In this document: piece after piece, positions 38,980 through 50,905 of the stretch
Numbering within the stretch: the stretch's first letter is position 1
How the letters are laid out: each line of letters begins with the position of its first letter
Source: Taenia hydatigena
Taxonomy: Eukaryota > Platyhelminthes > Cestoda > Cyclophyllidea > Taeniidae
Reading direction: 5' to 3'
Length of the DNA: 64,000 nt
NCBI GenBank assembly: GCA_036345935.2
Contig: JADWOT020000002.1
Coordinates: 9,702,196-9,766,195, forward strand
The notes under the pieces: model-generated
Seen by the model: the letters and a program-made list of their open reading frames with translations, nothing else
What the model was told of the DNA's origin: nothing
Databases searched by the model: none
Program-made: the position numbers and the translations under genes

Positions 38980-41684
38980 CTGTTAAGCAGACATTGAAGG
39001 ATGGATGAATGGGTGGATTCAAAAGCAGTGGCCTACTACCAAAAGGCTACTGCGGATGTCAGCTCGATGGCATCTGTGCAATCCCTATGCTTTTGCCCCA
39101 AAACGCACCAGCGCTTCAAATGCTGAGTGTGTTTGGACACAGATAGATCGACTCCTTTGCCGATATTGAAGAGCCAGTTCGCAACCGCAAAATGCACGAT
39201 GCCTTCAAACTCAAGTCATAGCACTTGAGTTTAAGGTGTTATACGTAAATACGGACTGCATGACTTGACTTAAGAAATTATCCCTTGCGAGAAAAGGGTA
39301 GAATTGCTCCTTTTAGCTCACGTTTCGGTGATGAAGCTTTTGCGCCTCCTTGCACTTTGCTCGCGCAGTTTTTATTGCCAAACAACACTGCTGCCCTCTT
39401 TCTGTGTTTCCTTGGAAAGGTGTGCCTCCCTCGTAAACACTCAAATTACTCACTCAATTACTTTATTTTAAGAAGATCCCGCTGCTTGGAGATGCACCGT
39501 ATGAGTCTGGGTGCTTCCTGAGTGAATTTGTGATTAAGAACAAACAAGCCTGTGAGAATCGAGTAGTAGTAGATTATGGCTTATCCGAGCCTTCTTTTTC
39601 GTGTCTCATGGTATGCGTCGCATACTTGCACCTACTTACTCAATTAAAGCAAACCAGTGCACTAGCAGCATGACTCGTTTTGACCAGTCAAGGATGATGC
39701 CTATCTTCTGCACTGATAAACGCCGCTGACAAGCTTGTGTGAAATTTCGAGGCCCTCCACTCGACGTCAACCTTGCTGCCTCTCCTTAAGTGAGGGCCAG
39801 ATCAAAGTTTCATTTATTTAGTTGATTTATAACTTTCACTGTTATTCACAACAAACCCTTCTTTGCGCACTAGTAGCAGTCCTCCTCGTTTATGCCAGGA
39901 GAGGATTGAGCTGGAACGACCGAATCAGAAGAGAGTGATTTCATGGTAACCACCACATCATCGAGGCTGTGAGCTGTATTGGTTTGGTGCAAACTGCCTT
40001 CCTCAGACGACAACGCCTCCTCCACTACTCGCTTAACCACTAACCCGAATCGGCAACGGCTGTATGGCTCATCTTATTTGAAGGCTCTAAAAAGTGGAAT
40101 GTATTAGTTGTCAGGATTCGGTATTTTGAGAGTAATTGCTCCGAACAAAAATTGGTACTTTTGTAAATAGAAGGGCCGGAGGGAGAAATCGGTTTCGAAA
40201 GCAGTTTGATTTGGTCTGCATGGAGTTCAGTTAGAACTTGGATGTCCCAACTAAGCTGTTAGGTCTGGGGTCCACGTAAATCCAGTTAAAGTGCCGTGAT
40301 AGCAGTTTTGCCTCGTTGGCAGCATCCATCGCCATTGCTAGAAAGTAGGCAATAAATGCGTTGTCCATATAATTTGCTTATGCTTATTTCTGTGGCACGG
40401 AAATACAGAAAGCCATATTATCTTAAGAGTGCCCATTTAATATTAAGGAGTGCGTTGTGTTTGGGAACGGATGAAGCTATAGTCAAGGTCTAGCAAAGTT
40501 TGTGTTATGGCTCACAGGTACAAAATGTGCTGCGAAGAGGACAAATTGTAACCTGCGTAAGACATGTCCACTTCAGCTGATGCGAGACCGATTCGTCAGT
40601 GCTATATCATAACTCAGACAGATCTCAGCGATATTTTCCCGAATGTGAGGGGCATATTACGGGGTGTCAATGTCTTTCAACGATATCTGCCACACAATCA
40701 CACCTGTTATGCTCAAAATATTCACCAGGTGGCACCTATGCTCAAACGATTAATTATTCGCTTAATTGAAAATAAGAAACATACAACATTATCCGCGATG
40801 GTGACTCACTGCATTTTTAGGCGGCGAACTGCAAGGCATTTCGGCTTGACATTATATTTTACACTTTATTTAGCGAAAAATAAAACCGTGCGTGACTGTC
40901 TGTGCACAGGCATGGTTGTAGAGTGACTGGTAGGTCTTTGTACAATACCGGACTTACAGCTTATGTCGTAAAGAAATAGCGACTGGTCCATATGAGTCAG
41001 AACATTACTTATTTACTTAATTTCAAGCACACTATTTAGCAGCCAAAAATTCGTCTCAAAACATGCCAAGTAATTGCAGTCTAAAGTTTGATCTTCTGAT
41101 TCCATCCCAGGAGTGCAAAAATAAGAGGAAAACGCTGCTGTTTTAAATGCGATTATGATGGAATGCTGCGAATTTCCAAAGGAAGAAAAGCAACATCCAG
41201 ACAAACATCTTACTAGATCTGTAAGATATTATCGTCTACCTATTTCACATCTATGGCAGAATGGTCGACAGAAGTGGGTTGCATCATTGGGGATATTGTG
41301 TCAATAAAAGCAAAATTAAAATAAACTGCGAACATTTCACATTTGTGTCTTCTTTTAGACGCCAAAATTCTAGCGCGTTTTGCACTTTTGCTGCATTTTA
41401 CGCGTGGTTTGTGTAGAAAGTCAACCATAGTAGCATAGATGGGGTCAAGCATGTGCTGCACACTGCATAACGGTGTGTCTCTTGTAAGTCTTCTTGTTGC
41501 TGTTATTGGGTCCAAATAAGTGATCTTAACAACACGGCCACATGCTGCCTACCACAATGCAGACAGCACGGGTCGCTGAACATGACCTACTACCTAGCAC
41601 GTTATAACAGTGTGTGCATAACCTTAAGTCCTCGCTTACCTGCTGGTAGAGTTTTATTTTACCGCTGTATGACTAAACACTGAC
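38980..41684. other. No supported gene; repeat R4 only
   Basis: It contains R4 (40.11-40.26 kb). A 120-codon plus-strand frame (40564-40926) has no other support. Confidence 0.4.
40112..40255 (+). repeat. Dispersed repeat R4, plus-strand copy
   Basis: About 144 bases match the reverse complement of 62596-62742 with few differences. Both contain GGGCCGGAGGGAGAAA, CAGTTTGATTTGGTCTG, TGGAGTTCAGTTAGA and CTTGGATGTCCCAACTAAG. The match ends sharply after CTAAG. Short length and sharp edges suggest a SINE- or MITE-like element. I did not find tRNA-type A/B boxes. Confidence 0.85.
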
Positions 41685-41938
41685 TTAATTTTTGAATGCT
41701 TCGAGACAAACCTTGTAACGTTTGTTCACTGCTCCAAGCCAGAAATCAGCAGTTTGCAGAAATGGGTCACCAGATAAATCGGCTGCCATTACACTTAGTA
41801 CGATTTGGTTGGTGACAAGCTTAGTTAGGCTGTGGATACCCCAGCGTGATTGATAAGTCCAAGGATCTACGCATTCCCATTGGAAGCAGCGCGAAATCGG
41901 GGTCCCTTCTGTTTTGTTCGCCTTTGCTACCATAGGTT
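41685..41938 (-). CDS. Candidate terminal coding exon, unknown protein
   Basis: On the minus strand a strong acceptor (TATTTTTGAAATTTCAG) opens an 84-codon frame, entered in phase 1, that reaches TAA at 41685. The peptide is mixed and soluble-looking, with ECVDPWTYQSRWGIHSLTKL and a tail KRYKVCLEAFKN. I do not recognise a family. Another minus-strand acceptor (TTGATTATTTCTGCAG) lies near 42.15 kb with an open frame behind it, so a small multi-exon minus-strand gene between about 41.7 and 42.8 kb is possible. The length is no better than chance; the acceptor is the only support. Confidence 0.25.
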
Positions 41939-43180
41939 CTGAAATTTCAAAAATAATAGGTGTTGCTATTCGATACAGAAATCTTACTGCTAGCATCTTG
42001 ACAGTAATAGTAGTGACTAAACTGTCCTCACAATATACATGCCCTTAGGATGTGGAATTCTGCCTGCTCTTCCAGCCAAGAATAATTGCAAGCGAGTACT
42101 ACCATTCAAAAAGGAGCTCATTACTAATTTTAGTTTCGCGTGCCCTGCAGAAATAATCAAGACAAAACTGCTTGGCTGATTACAGTTCATTGTTTGTGTC
42201 GAAAGAGTCTTGCGCAACCTGAATAGCGACTGCTGTTTACTGTAAAACTCATGTCAATTGTTCACGCATTGAAGGGCTGAAATGCGGAAGGGTAGAGATT
42301 TGGCACCCGTACTATAACTACCACGATCAGAGCCGCATGTCTTAAAGCAAACTAAAGTCCGTCTTAAAAACCGCCAGTGTATAGTTATGGTGAGTATTTG
42401 AGGTCGAGGTATAGAATGATGCTGATGTTTAAACTGCATTGCCACTTTGCCATGAGGGCGCATGTAGACAATGCGGGCAGAAGTCTGATTCTCGGTACGA
42501 CCCACAGTACGCTGTGCACTGTGTGAGGTAAAACACGCCTTTCTTGCATCTGTTTTGTCAGATGCAAATTCTGAGACGCATTGTTACTGACCCGAGCTTC
42601 GTTGAGGGAAGGTCTATACATTTTAATGAATGTTGCAAACTCAAAATCACATTGTGGTTTAAGAGAGCAACCACTTATGTCCCCTTTATGGATCCTCAAA
42701 ATTTCGAATAGATCAAAGACTAGTAAAAGATGCTTTTGATTTAAATTTAGCATAGTTCTGCATCTACGGTAGCATCAATTTGTCCTGTTGGCAAGTGCTA
42801 GAAGCTCTGAATCATTAGTAAGGGTAGATGTGTAGGTAATATGGGTAACCTGTAGTGTGTGCGTTGAGATCACCGATGTAGTACTTGAATCTCCATTTTT
42901 GAGAAGATGTTCTAGTGATTTGCAACGGGAAACAAAAGCAAATTCTTTTGCATCTTTCCAGCGGCCAAAAGTGTGATCAGCCTTTCTCCATAGTTGTCAC
43001 AATTTTTCCGTAAAACTGAAAGTAGTCTCGAGGCAACGGGAGATGGCATTGCTAAATTTATAACCAGGTGAAGCAGTGGCTACACGCACTAAGAATTTGT
43101 TCATGATTTTCTGATCAGTCCCTTTTTAACCTCCTGAATTTATGTGAGCATTAGGGTAAGAATCGCATCAATGATTTTCA

Positions 43181-43357
43181 TTAAAGTTTCCTGCTTTCCG
43201 GCTCTTTCGGGAACGAGTTATGCTTGAACACAGCGGTTTCGTCTCCATCCTCGGTCGTCGTGGAAGACTTAAATTTATGTTGGCCTTCGATCTTGACTCC
43301 TTTCTTAATTCTCTTCGTTTGATACTTGCTAGAGCAGCTCAACACCGAAGGACACGT
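43181..43357 (-). CDS. Candidate terminal coding exon, charged C-terminus
   Basis: A minus-strand acceptor (TAGTTTACCTTGCAG) is followed in phase 0 by 58 codons and TAA. The peptide starts TCPSVLSCSSKYQTKRIKKG and is then strongly charged, with STTTEDGDET and FPKEPESRKL near the end, which is unlike random translation at this base composition. It lies about 0.7 kb from the plus-strand FN3 gene in divergent orientation. No family is recognised and no poly(A) signal was found just downstream. Confidence 0.28.
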   Translation of the reverse strand, partial: TCPSVLSCSSKYQTKRIKKGVKIEGQHKFKSSTTTEDGDETAVFKHNSFPKEPESRKL

Positions 43358-44061
43358 CTGCAAGGTAAACTACTAGTCAAATGGTACTAGACCACAAACT
43401 GATTCACCTTATTAGAAATCGAACAATCACAACATTTGCGAATACCATCTAGATGTTATTCAGACAAATTTAAAATGCCGTGATATTGTAAGGGATTGCT
43501 GATATTTACGGTGAAAAAGGAAAATAAAACTTAATATATGATTATACCGCTAAAAACTAGTCTTTTCAGATTCAGGCCCCAGGACGTTGGTTAACACTCC
43601 TTAGTCGCAAAGATGCCAAAAAGACAAAAATGGGAACCTTAAACACGCAAGGCAATCGAATAAAGCAGTAATACCAATACCAGCGAAATTCTATAAAAAA
43701 TCGACCCCATGGAGGCAAAAGGAAAAATAAATGAGTGAATAAATTTCAGGTAAAACAAGCATTATTGCACGCTTAATTAGATCTTTTAAATATCATAAAG
43801 CGCATTGCTATGCTTAATTGTCATCGCGAATGTTCAAGGCATTCTCGCATGCAAGAAAAGAGAAGGTCAAGGTGAACTCAGCAACATGTATTACGGGTGA
43901 AAAGATATGACAATATCATGACAAATATGCACTTACCCACCTCATCGCGCGAATCAGAAGACGCCATGTGAGATAAAGAGAGTCCATAGGCTGGTACGCA
44001 TGTGCAGAATGTGCAAAAAATGCACCGTGAACTGTAATTATAAAACAAGTGGGGTGCAGAG

Positions 44062-44661
44062 ATGTTCTACCGATGGTGTCTCGTTTTGTTGGTGACTCCC
44101 ATGTTGGCAAAGGGAAACAAAACAACTGTCCGTAAGTGAGATTTTAACAATGGAATTCTCATTAGCATTGGGTTGTGAGCACATGAAATGTCACAACATT
44201 TGTTGATTCCAAAACATTGATTTAACGCAGGCTATAGGAGTGCATTCTGGTGTCTTCACTCAGTTCGAACACATCATGCTCGCAGATCGTAAATAAATGT
44301 AAGCGGCAACACTGAGTAGTCATTCTGGCTGACTGGCACTTTTGCATTTCTGTTCAAGGGACAATACCAAGTGAGGATCAAATACACAAGCACATTCATT
44401 TGGATCCTGTGGGATCGAATTTCATTCGCTTAACGTGGAATGAGGAGGAATTCAGTGATATGCTCAATGGCAACATCAAAGTAAAGGCAGCACTGAAATC
44501 TGAGCCGGCACGCGCACTATCTGAATCTGCGTACCTCAGCGAAAGAGAAGTGGTTCTTGTCGGACTGAAGCCCAACTCATCATACGCAGTGACTGTGACG
44601 GAAACGCATAAAGGAAAGAAGATTTTTGAATTCACAGACAATATTTAAACACCAGAATTCG
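44062..44661 (+). CDS. Secreted FN3-domain protein, oncosphere-antigen-like (EG95/45W type), truncated by an in-frame TAA
   Basis: Two exons. Exon 1 (44062-44131) runs from ATG through a signal peptide beginning MFYRWCLVLLVTPMLA, with likely cleavage after Ala16, to a perfect donor (GTAAGT). The intron is 227 bases (44132-44358) and ends in a pyrimidine-rich tract plus AAG. Exon 2 (44359-44661, 303 bases) starts and ends in phase 1 and encodes one FN3 domain: core GSNFIRLTW (Trp50), then GLKPNSSYAVTV (Leu93, Tyr99, the usual Tyr corner). N-glycosylation sequons lie at Asn19 and Asn96; the FN3 part has no cysteine. A TAA at 44646-44648 ends the frame after 119 residues, 13 bases before a good donor (G|GTAAGT at 44662), so a C-terminal exon is lost. 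In the EG95/45W family a third exon encodes a hydrophobic tail; I could not find one. By family analogy the protein would be a secreted or surface protein of the early larva. The gene model is firm; function is inferred. It may be a pseudogene. Confidence 0.75.
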
Positions 44662-45360
44662 GTAAGTTGAAAGACGAGATTATGCTGCCAGATGCCATAT
44701 CACTGACACTTGTCAGTAGAGGTATCGACTGCCTTCCCAACACAGGAGAATTGGTTGGGCCTAACACTGGGTACCGATTCTCAGCGCTCATTAGCAAGCT
44801 TTGCTCTGTAAGGCACCATTTGCGAAACTAATTTAGTAATCCTCGTGACGCAATGGGTGTACTCGGTGCGTCTACTGACCCGTCGTCAACCTCCTCCATT
44901 TCGGCATGTTACTTTGTATTCTGTTCATTGAAGTCATCGTCACTTTCGCCTTCGCCAACTCTGTTTAAGTGCGATTCGTACCACCGCTTTACTATTAGGA
45001 ATGCCAATTGTAGGGCTCTCCAGGCACCACTTCAAATGGCACTAATCAAACGTGCACTGACAAGGAGCTGCTTGATTGCCCAATGCTGCTGCTCCAGTTT
45101 TTACTCTTTTGGCCATTTAAATCTAAAAATGCACATTAGCGCGTCATGACAAGGTTCGAAGTAGGGTTAAAATAAGGGTGAAGGCAAACATCTTGAATGT
45201 CTAGTAACATGTTGCACTTTCCATAATCTTGCTAGCGAAAGGGGTAGAAGAGTCGGACCGCATCTGCAGTTGCTTTAAGTTGGTCTGTTTGAAGTTTAGC
45301 AATGTCTTGTAAATGTCACTTTGACTGAATGGCACAGAGTTTCCGCGTGATACTAGCTGA

Positions 45361-45402
45361 AGCGGAGTGATAGCTGTGTCTCTCCTCTCATTGACTCCTT
45401 CA
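45361..45402 (+). other. Possible relic of a duplicated signal-peptide exon
   Basis: GTGTCTC followed by TGACTCC recurs here with about the same spacing as in the intact signal exon at 44062-44131. The second block lies 1299 bases downstream of its counterpart, close to the 1291-base period of the FN3 duplication. There is no open frame or start codon left. The match is short and may be chance. Confidence 0.15.
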
Positions 45403-45657
45403 CCGCTGTTGCTTTAGAACGCAATAGAGACATTGTTCAGCACGCGTGTTGTGGAGAGCTCTTTACACTCATTTTGAACTCAATGTGCTCTTGTGTCGTA
45501 GAGGGGCGGAATTCTCCCTCCCCTTCAAAACTAGTTGTTGCAATACATTTGCTTCATTCCGTCGGCCGCGACAGTCTAGACAAGTGCAATCTACACCATT
45601 GAGCAGTCGCTTTGGCTGGCTAGCAAATTTTCAATTTGGTAAACTTGACTGCTTTAG

Positions 45658-45948
45658 ATGAAAGCCTTGTGCGGAAGCACTTCCACTGGTATCCTACCGG
45701 TTCTAACTCCATTCGCCTAAGTTGGAATTTGACAGACCTGGATGAAGCTGACGATGTAAAAATCACAATTCGTGCGGTGTCGACTTCTGAGGCCGACTCC
45801 GGAAGGTCAGCATCTGCTCCCGCCAGCGCAAGAGAAGTCACTCTTGATGGACTGACGCCCAACACGACACACACAGTGACTGTGGTGGCAGTGCATGATG
45901 AAACCCCCTTCTTGTAATTTAACAAAACGATTCGAACACTCAGCACTG
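45658..45948 (+). pseudogene. Second, tandemly duplicated FN3 exon with an in-frame TAA
   Basis: This exon starts after TTGACTGCTTTAG and ends at CTG|GTAAGT, 291 bases, phase 1 at both ends like the FN3 exon at 44359-44661. It contains GSNSIRLSW and GLTPNTTHTVTV, aligning throughout with the first copy, plus sequons NLT, NTT and NKT. A TAA at 45915-45917 falls 31 bases before the donor, and ten further codons stay open to the donor. The first copy has GAA at the aligned codon, so one G-to-T change explains the stop. I see no convincing signal-peptide exon directly upstream. It could be the decayed second FN3 module of a two-domain gene, as in the TSOL45 type with two FN3 exons, or a separate dead gene copy. 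FN3 identity is clear; whether it is ever spliced in is unknown. Confidence 0.7.
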
Positions 45949-46267
45949 GTAAGTCAGTGCGTTTGATTGTGTAGACAGAGAGCGCATTGGGTAATAGCAG
46001 TTGTCAGCAGAGGCATCGACTGCCTTTCTAAACGAGAGTATTGCTTGAGCTTACCACTGAGTTCCAATCATTGACGCCTATTTCGTAGCCCAATCAGCTG
46101 CATTTTAAAGGAGGATGGTCACATAATGCTTTCAGCTCACACCTAATAACTAACAGTGGCATACTTTAGACATACTTGCTTCTTAGCCATCCCTCGTGGA
46201 TTTTCCGATCTTCAATCTGACAGCTCACATCAGCAGTAAGCCAGGCTCATTTAGTCTGCGTTCCTTT

Positions 46268-46350
46268 CCACGCTTGCCTTTGCCTTCCGTCAAGGTCATT
46301 GTAGGACCAGTCAAATATTACAGCTCGCAAGCACGGCTTTAACCGCATCC
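46268..46350 (+). repeat. Short dispersed repeat R5 (paired with 16140-16222)
   Basis: This same-orientation partner lies just right of the duplicated FN3 unit. Confidence 0.6.
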
Positions 46351-49300
46351 ATCTTTTCTTAAAATCGCTCCCATGCAGACATTTTCGAGTATGTATTTTA
46401 AGTCCCATTGCAATAGATTCAAAGATGAATATGATTTAGAAAGCATTCAGGCCAAGTAAGACGGATTGAGTGACAGATGATCCCTAATTAGACCTCAATA
46501 TTTGGAACCTAAGGGTTTTACATTTCTCTTGGGTTTCAAACATGCATAATGTCTGACTACCCATCACTCTTGGCTGCAAGTTTACTGGCGATCGAGGTGC
46601 GTTGTGTCACCATAAGTGCTTTTCGCGTAAAGTGCTTTTGACACGGTTTGCCCAGACAAAGGGGTTTCGAGCAGGCACCCACCTTCTCGACACGCTATAT
46701 GGGCCCAGCAACAGAAAGAAGAGTTCGAATATGACCGACAAGATTATGTTAATAATCACATGCAAAATCTAATCGGATTTAGGTTTACTACTCCAATCGT
46801 CCAGTTATTTACCCTCTATTTATTTGTCTCCTTTCTGTCGCAAATTTTTTGCCACGGATACTACTGTTAAGTTTAATCAGTTTGCAGTGAAACATGTTAA
46901 TTGACTCACTCAGACTATCATTGTCAAAATTCACCCAAACTGGAAATGTGGTCCACTACTTACAAATGGACATGCATGTCTGCAGAAATGCAGAATAAAA
47001 AGATATCAGGCTTGCGGGTTTGATCCTCACTATTGTCTTTGCTACGTTCTCTGGGAGACTTAGGTTCTAGTGTCGATGAATTCCGTACTCCTACTGTTCA
47101 ACTGTGTTAGAATCGCATTTCAGACAGGGCTACCATCACATGCTTAGCAAGTTCATAATTCCTTGTCAATAATGACTACGAATCTTATGGAGGAGTGAAA
47201 CAAATCAACAAAAGTTGCTGTCGTTTTTACTTGTGACTACAAAAGTTAAATTCTGCAACAGCTCAAGACCCTCAATTGGCAAAGGGAAGTCCTAAACTCC
47301 TGATTAGAGATTTTTCCCAAAAACGGTGCACAAATGTTGTGGTAAAACGGATGAGTATTCGTTCTAGGAAAAAAACCAACTCAACGCAGTCGAGAAATTC
47401 AAGCTGCCTATAATTCCTTCGTCAACTACCTCAAAGATGTTACAAATGTTTGCTCAGCAGTGAAAGAAATGCGAATATTCGTGAATTGGATGCTCCATCA
47501 TTCAGGTTGCGTTAAGTACACTCCGGGCAGTGAGTAAAATTCGAGGATCACGTATTTGGCGGGCTTAGTTTAATGAATGAAAGGTCGCAGAGCATATTGT
47601 TGCTTTCTTATCCCAGAATATAGTTCCGGTACTTCTAAAGACTAACCTTGTCTAACACCACTTCTGCAAGTCGAGTGAAGCCATCTCACAACCAGAAAAG
47701 GTAGACTTATTAAAAGTTTGTCTCGTAATTAGCTGCATAATTCTGGGTGATTGCTTGTATGAAGGGCAGTAACTTGTAGCATTCGCTAATGGCATACTCG
47801 GGTAAACAATGTGGATCAGGAGACTGTGAGTAAATATAAGATCGGTGCAAACCTAATAATCACATGGATTATGCCTGATGATGCAAGAAAAATAACAAAG
47901 ATCTGCACTTAAACGAATGCCAAGTGAGTAACACTACTTTTAAATCACTGCCTTAATAAATTATGAAACGCGGAATGTCGACATCAGAGCACTTTTCTTG
48001 TAAGTTGTTAATGAATATAGGAGGCGGGTTAAAGTGGAAAAAAGTGACAAAGCACACATGTAGTCGGGTAAGACAGCCAGAGATGAATGCAAGTGCATGC
48101 GTAATTGTGAGCTTTGTGAGTGAAATTAAAAATATCCATCAGCATTGGGTCAGCACGGTGGGCGTCTTATATCAAAGTAAGCGTTTTGGACCCATTTGAT
48201 ATTTACGGACAGCATTTACAACACAGAATGCGGTGTTTGAATTAATTGTTTGGTTCTCAAATTTGATAGCTTCGCCGCGGCCACTCACCACTAGTGGATA
48301 CACTCATGACACGTCCCGATGATATCGAAGTTAATAGGTAGGTAGGACAGAATAAACAGCCTTCGAGGGAGCCTCAGGACGTCATATTGGCATTGTAAGT
48401 TGGTTTGTTACATTATTCATGTCATGCTGGTGCAGTGGATTTATAGTTAATTTCATTAACATCTGATATTCGGCTTAAGACCTCGACGAATGCGCATGTC
48501 ATGCAGGAGGTTTTGTACTGCTCAGACAATCTAATATTTCAAAACGCAAATTTAGAAAATTTTATTGCCAGGAATATTGAACTTTTTACGTTCCCATATC
48601 TTATGATTATTTTCTTGCTCTTATTTAGATATCTTTCATTACAACAAAATGCTTCAATTTGCAAATGGTAGACAATCGCGCCAGTTTCAGCAATAAGAAT
48701 TTAGTAAACAATTTGTTTTTGCTTATTTATTCCACAAATCATTAATATTTTCTGAAGATCTTTAACCTTATATTATTTATCGGTACGATGGACGCCATGG
48801 CATACGATGGCTCTCGGATTCTTTTCAGACAGGCTGTGCATAGTGTCGATGACGGTTTAAGGAATTGCCTAAGAACAACTTTGTTAAAATTGGATTTGGT
48901 TATTGCTCCGTACTCTTCCCAGGTAGGAATGGTATCTGGTCTCTGAGTCGTCTTGATGTTCTCGTATCTCGATGGACTCTGCTTAAATGTAATGCTAGGA
49001 AATTTGCCACTACTCCATTCCTGGCGTGTTTGAAATTATGGTATCAATGTTGCGTTATCCAGGTTGCTATATTGTCTATTTTAGTGGGACAAATTGCGCG
49101 ACAAATTGTCGCCATTGGTGAACTATGCCTTTCCCCATGGAACTCCAGCAGGTGCGATTTGAACTAACCCAGGTTAAAATAGTGAAGATTTGGCTTCGGA
49201 AGAGTCGTTCACATGCAGTCTACGCCGCCTTCAGATTAAGGGTTGATCTTTCCATCTGACTAGTAGGGTCATTGTAGACCCTCGCCATAATGACGACTAT

Positions 49301-49439
49301 TTCTCTACGTTTCCTTCGTTTAGACAGATGAGATATGCTTCCCGGGTAGGAGTTGGTTGACGCTAGCAATAGGTGGATGAAAATCTGGAACTCTAACACT
49401 CAAGATGGAGACGATAAACCACGTGAAGAGGTGTACCAA
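46351..49439. other. AT-rich intergenic DNA
   Basis: No open frame above chance, no paired repeat apart from the tiny R3-like fragment. The very AT-rich stretch 48.5-48.8 kb is unremarkable. Confidence 0.4.
48358..48380 (+). repeat. Short R3-like fragment
   Basis: CTTCGAGGGAGCCTCAGGACG resembles the right-hand block of R3. Only about 20 bases match, so it may be coincidence. Confidence 0.3.
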
Positions 49440-49880
49440 CTCTGTTGTCTCCAATTTCTTCGGAGGGCACATACTTCACCGAGACTGTACCGCTTGTGCA
49501 GGGCGCTTCGAGGATTTGCGATTGCTGGCAAGTCTTCACTGAGACCGCTAAAAATCCGCAGTGTGCTGCGGTGTTGAAATTCCTGCGCTCTTGACTTAGT
49601 TGACAGAAAGGTCCAAATTTCAATGTCAATGAAGAACGCCCTCATAAGAGTAGGTTAGCTTGCATGGGAAAAGGTCCTATTTACATGCGATTCGTTTTTC
49701 ATGTGTCTGCTATGGTGATTTGTGCCTCCCAGTGTGAAGTGTTGCCCTTTGCATCTGCCGCAGATGCTGCCAAGTGGATGGAAGCCGCAAGGTGCAAATC
49801 CATCTTTGATGGCTGAAGACCGTGTTGCTCCATGCCTTCTCATTTTCTACGTAATCCTCTTGTTTGTGCATAGATTAAAA
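49440..49880 (+). repeat. Dispersed repeat R2, copy 2
   Basis: This is the same-orientation partner of 8950-9422. A third, shorter match sits near 22925-22985 (CATCTGCAGATGACCAAGTC and CTTTGATCACTC against CATCTGCCGCAGATGCTGCC and CTTTGATGGCTG), so the family has at least three members here. No terminal repeats or target-site duplications could be made out by eye. Confidence 0.65.
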
Positions 49881-50905
49881 TGGCTGTCTTGATGCTGCTG
49901 CCACCGTTGCTACTTGATGTTTACATACGTCGAGTGTCAAATATTGATAGAACTGATTGCTAGCTCATTGTCGTCTAATCATGCCGTTGACTGATTCTAC
50001 GTATTTTGGTCATAAACCATGTCACTCGCTTTCGTCTTTCTTTCAAAGGAGCAGCTGGCTTGCCTTAGCATCTTGCATTGCTCCAGTCCAACCAGTAGGG
50101 CTGGTTTTTGGTATAGTTTGCTTAAGACAAGTTAGCAGGGTGTTTGTGTCTCAGTATTCTGCAGCTGCTCTCTTCTCCCTTTCAGCCTGCGTGCAGACGT
50201 GTTTGTGTGATGCGCTCGCATAATTTGCAGATCAAAATCTGACTATTTGGACCTCATTTTCCAATTTGGTGAAAAACAGCTAAAATAAAACTGTTGGGTG
50301 AGTAGTGGGAAGCTTGACAGCCACAGCTCTTTTTCCTTTGTGAAGTGCGTGGGTTCTAATTCTAGTCGTCGTTAATACATATGCATGAATTGGTTCGGTA
50401 GTGTAAGCGTTTGCCCAACAGCGAATCAGATTGGGGAATCCCATATACTGCTAACGGGTTTTTGTGCATAAAACTGAACTTATCTTTAGATTATTGTAGT
50501 ATGCACCTGTTATTATCCTTTAGTATGGTCATGTGTGTTGCACGCACTCAGAGGTGGCGACGCGCTTTTTCGGATTACCTGGCATTGTCTTTGTGCAACC
50601 CACTTTCTTACTGAAATTCGAGGTGCAATATTAACGCCACTGAAATGATGTTCAGTAGTCGCTGTCCCATAGCGAGAAAAAACACTGACAGTAAGCATCA
50701 CGGTAAGCATTAGACATACGAAACTTCGGCACCGATGGGCATTGTAAACGTCCCGATCGCGACCTGTCAAGAACCCATGTCAAAGCTGCATCAATGCGCA
50801 GTCGCATTGCATGGAACTGTAGGAACGGATGACGCCTATTTGACCACTAAGGGTATTTTGTGGCAGCACAGGAAGTGGAAACGCTACGAAAGCTGACAAT
50901 TCAAA

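Larger units (their letters stand above)
44359..46090 (+). repeat. Segmental tandem duplication carrying the FN3 exon and its 3' intron
   Basis: The unit is about 1.29 kb. The two exons end 1287 bases apart, and downstream non-coding sequence also matches: TGTCAGTAGAGGTATCGACT at 44711 against TGTCAGCAGAGGCATCGACT at 46002, an offset of 1291. The duplication therefore took in flanking intron sequence and not only coding sequence. Between the copies most intron sequence has diverged beyond what I can align by eye. This is local expansion of an FN3 antigen-type gene. Confidence 0.7.

Noticed and set aside
44396..44641. Minus-strand ORF opposite the FN3 exon
   Set aside because: Antisense shadow of a clear FN3 coding exon; the same occurs at 45620-45946.
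47015..47040. GGGTTTGATCCTCAC as a tRNA B box
   Set aside because: No matching A box, acceptor stem or anticodon arm upstream.
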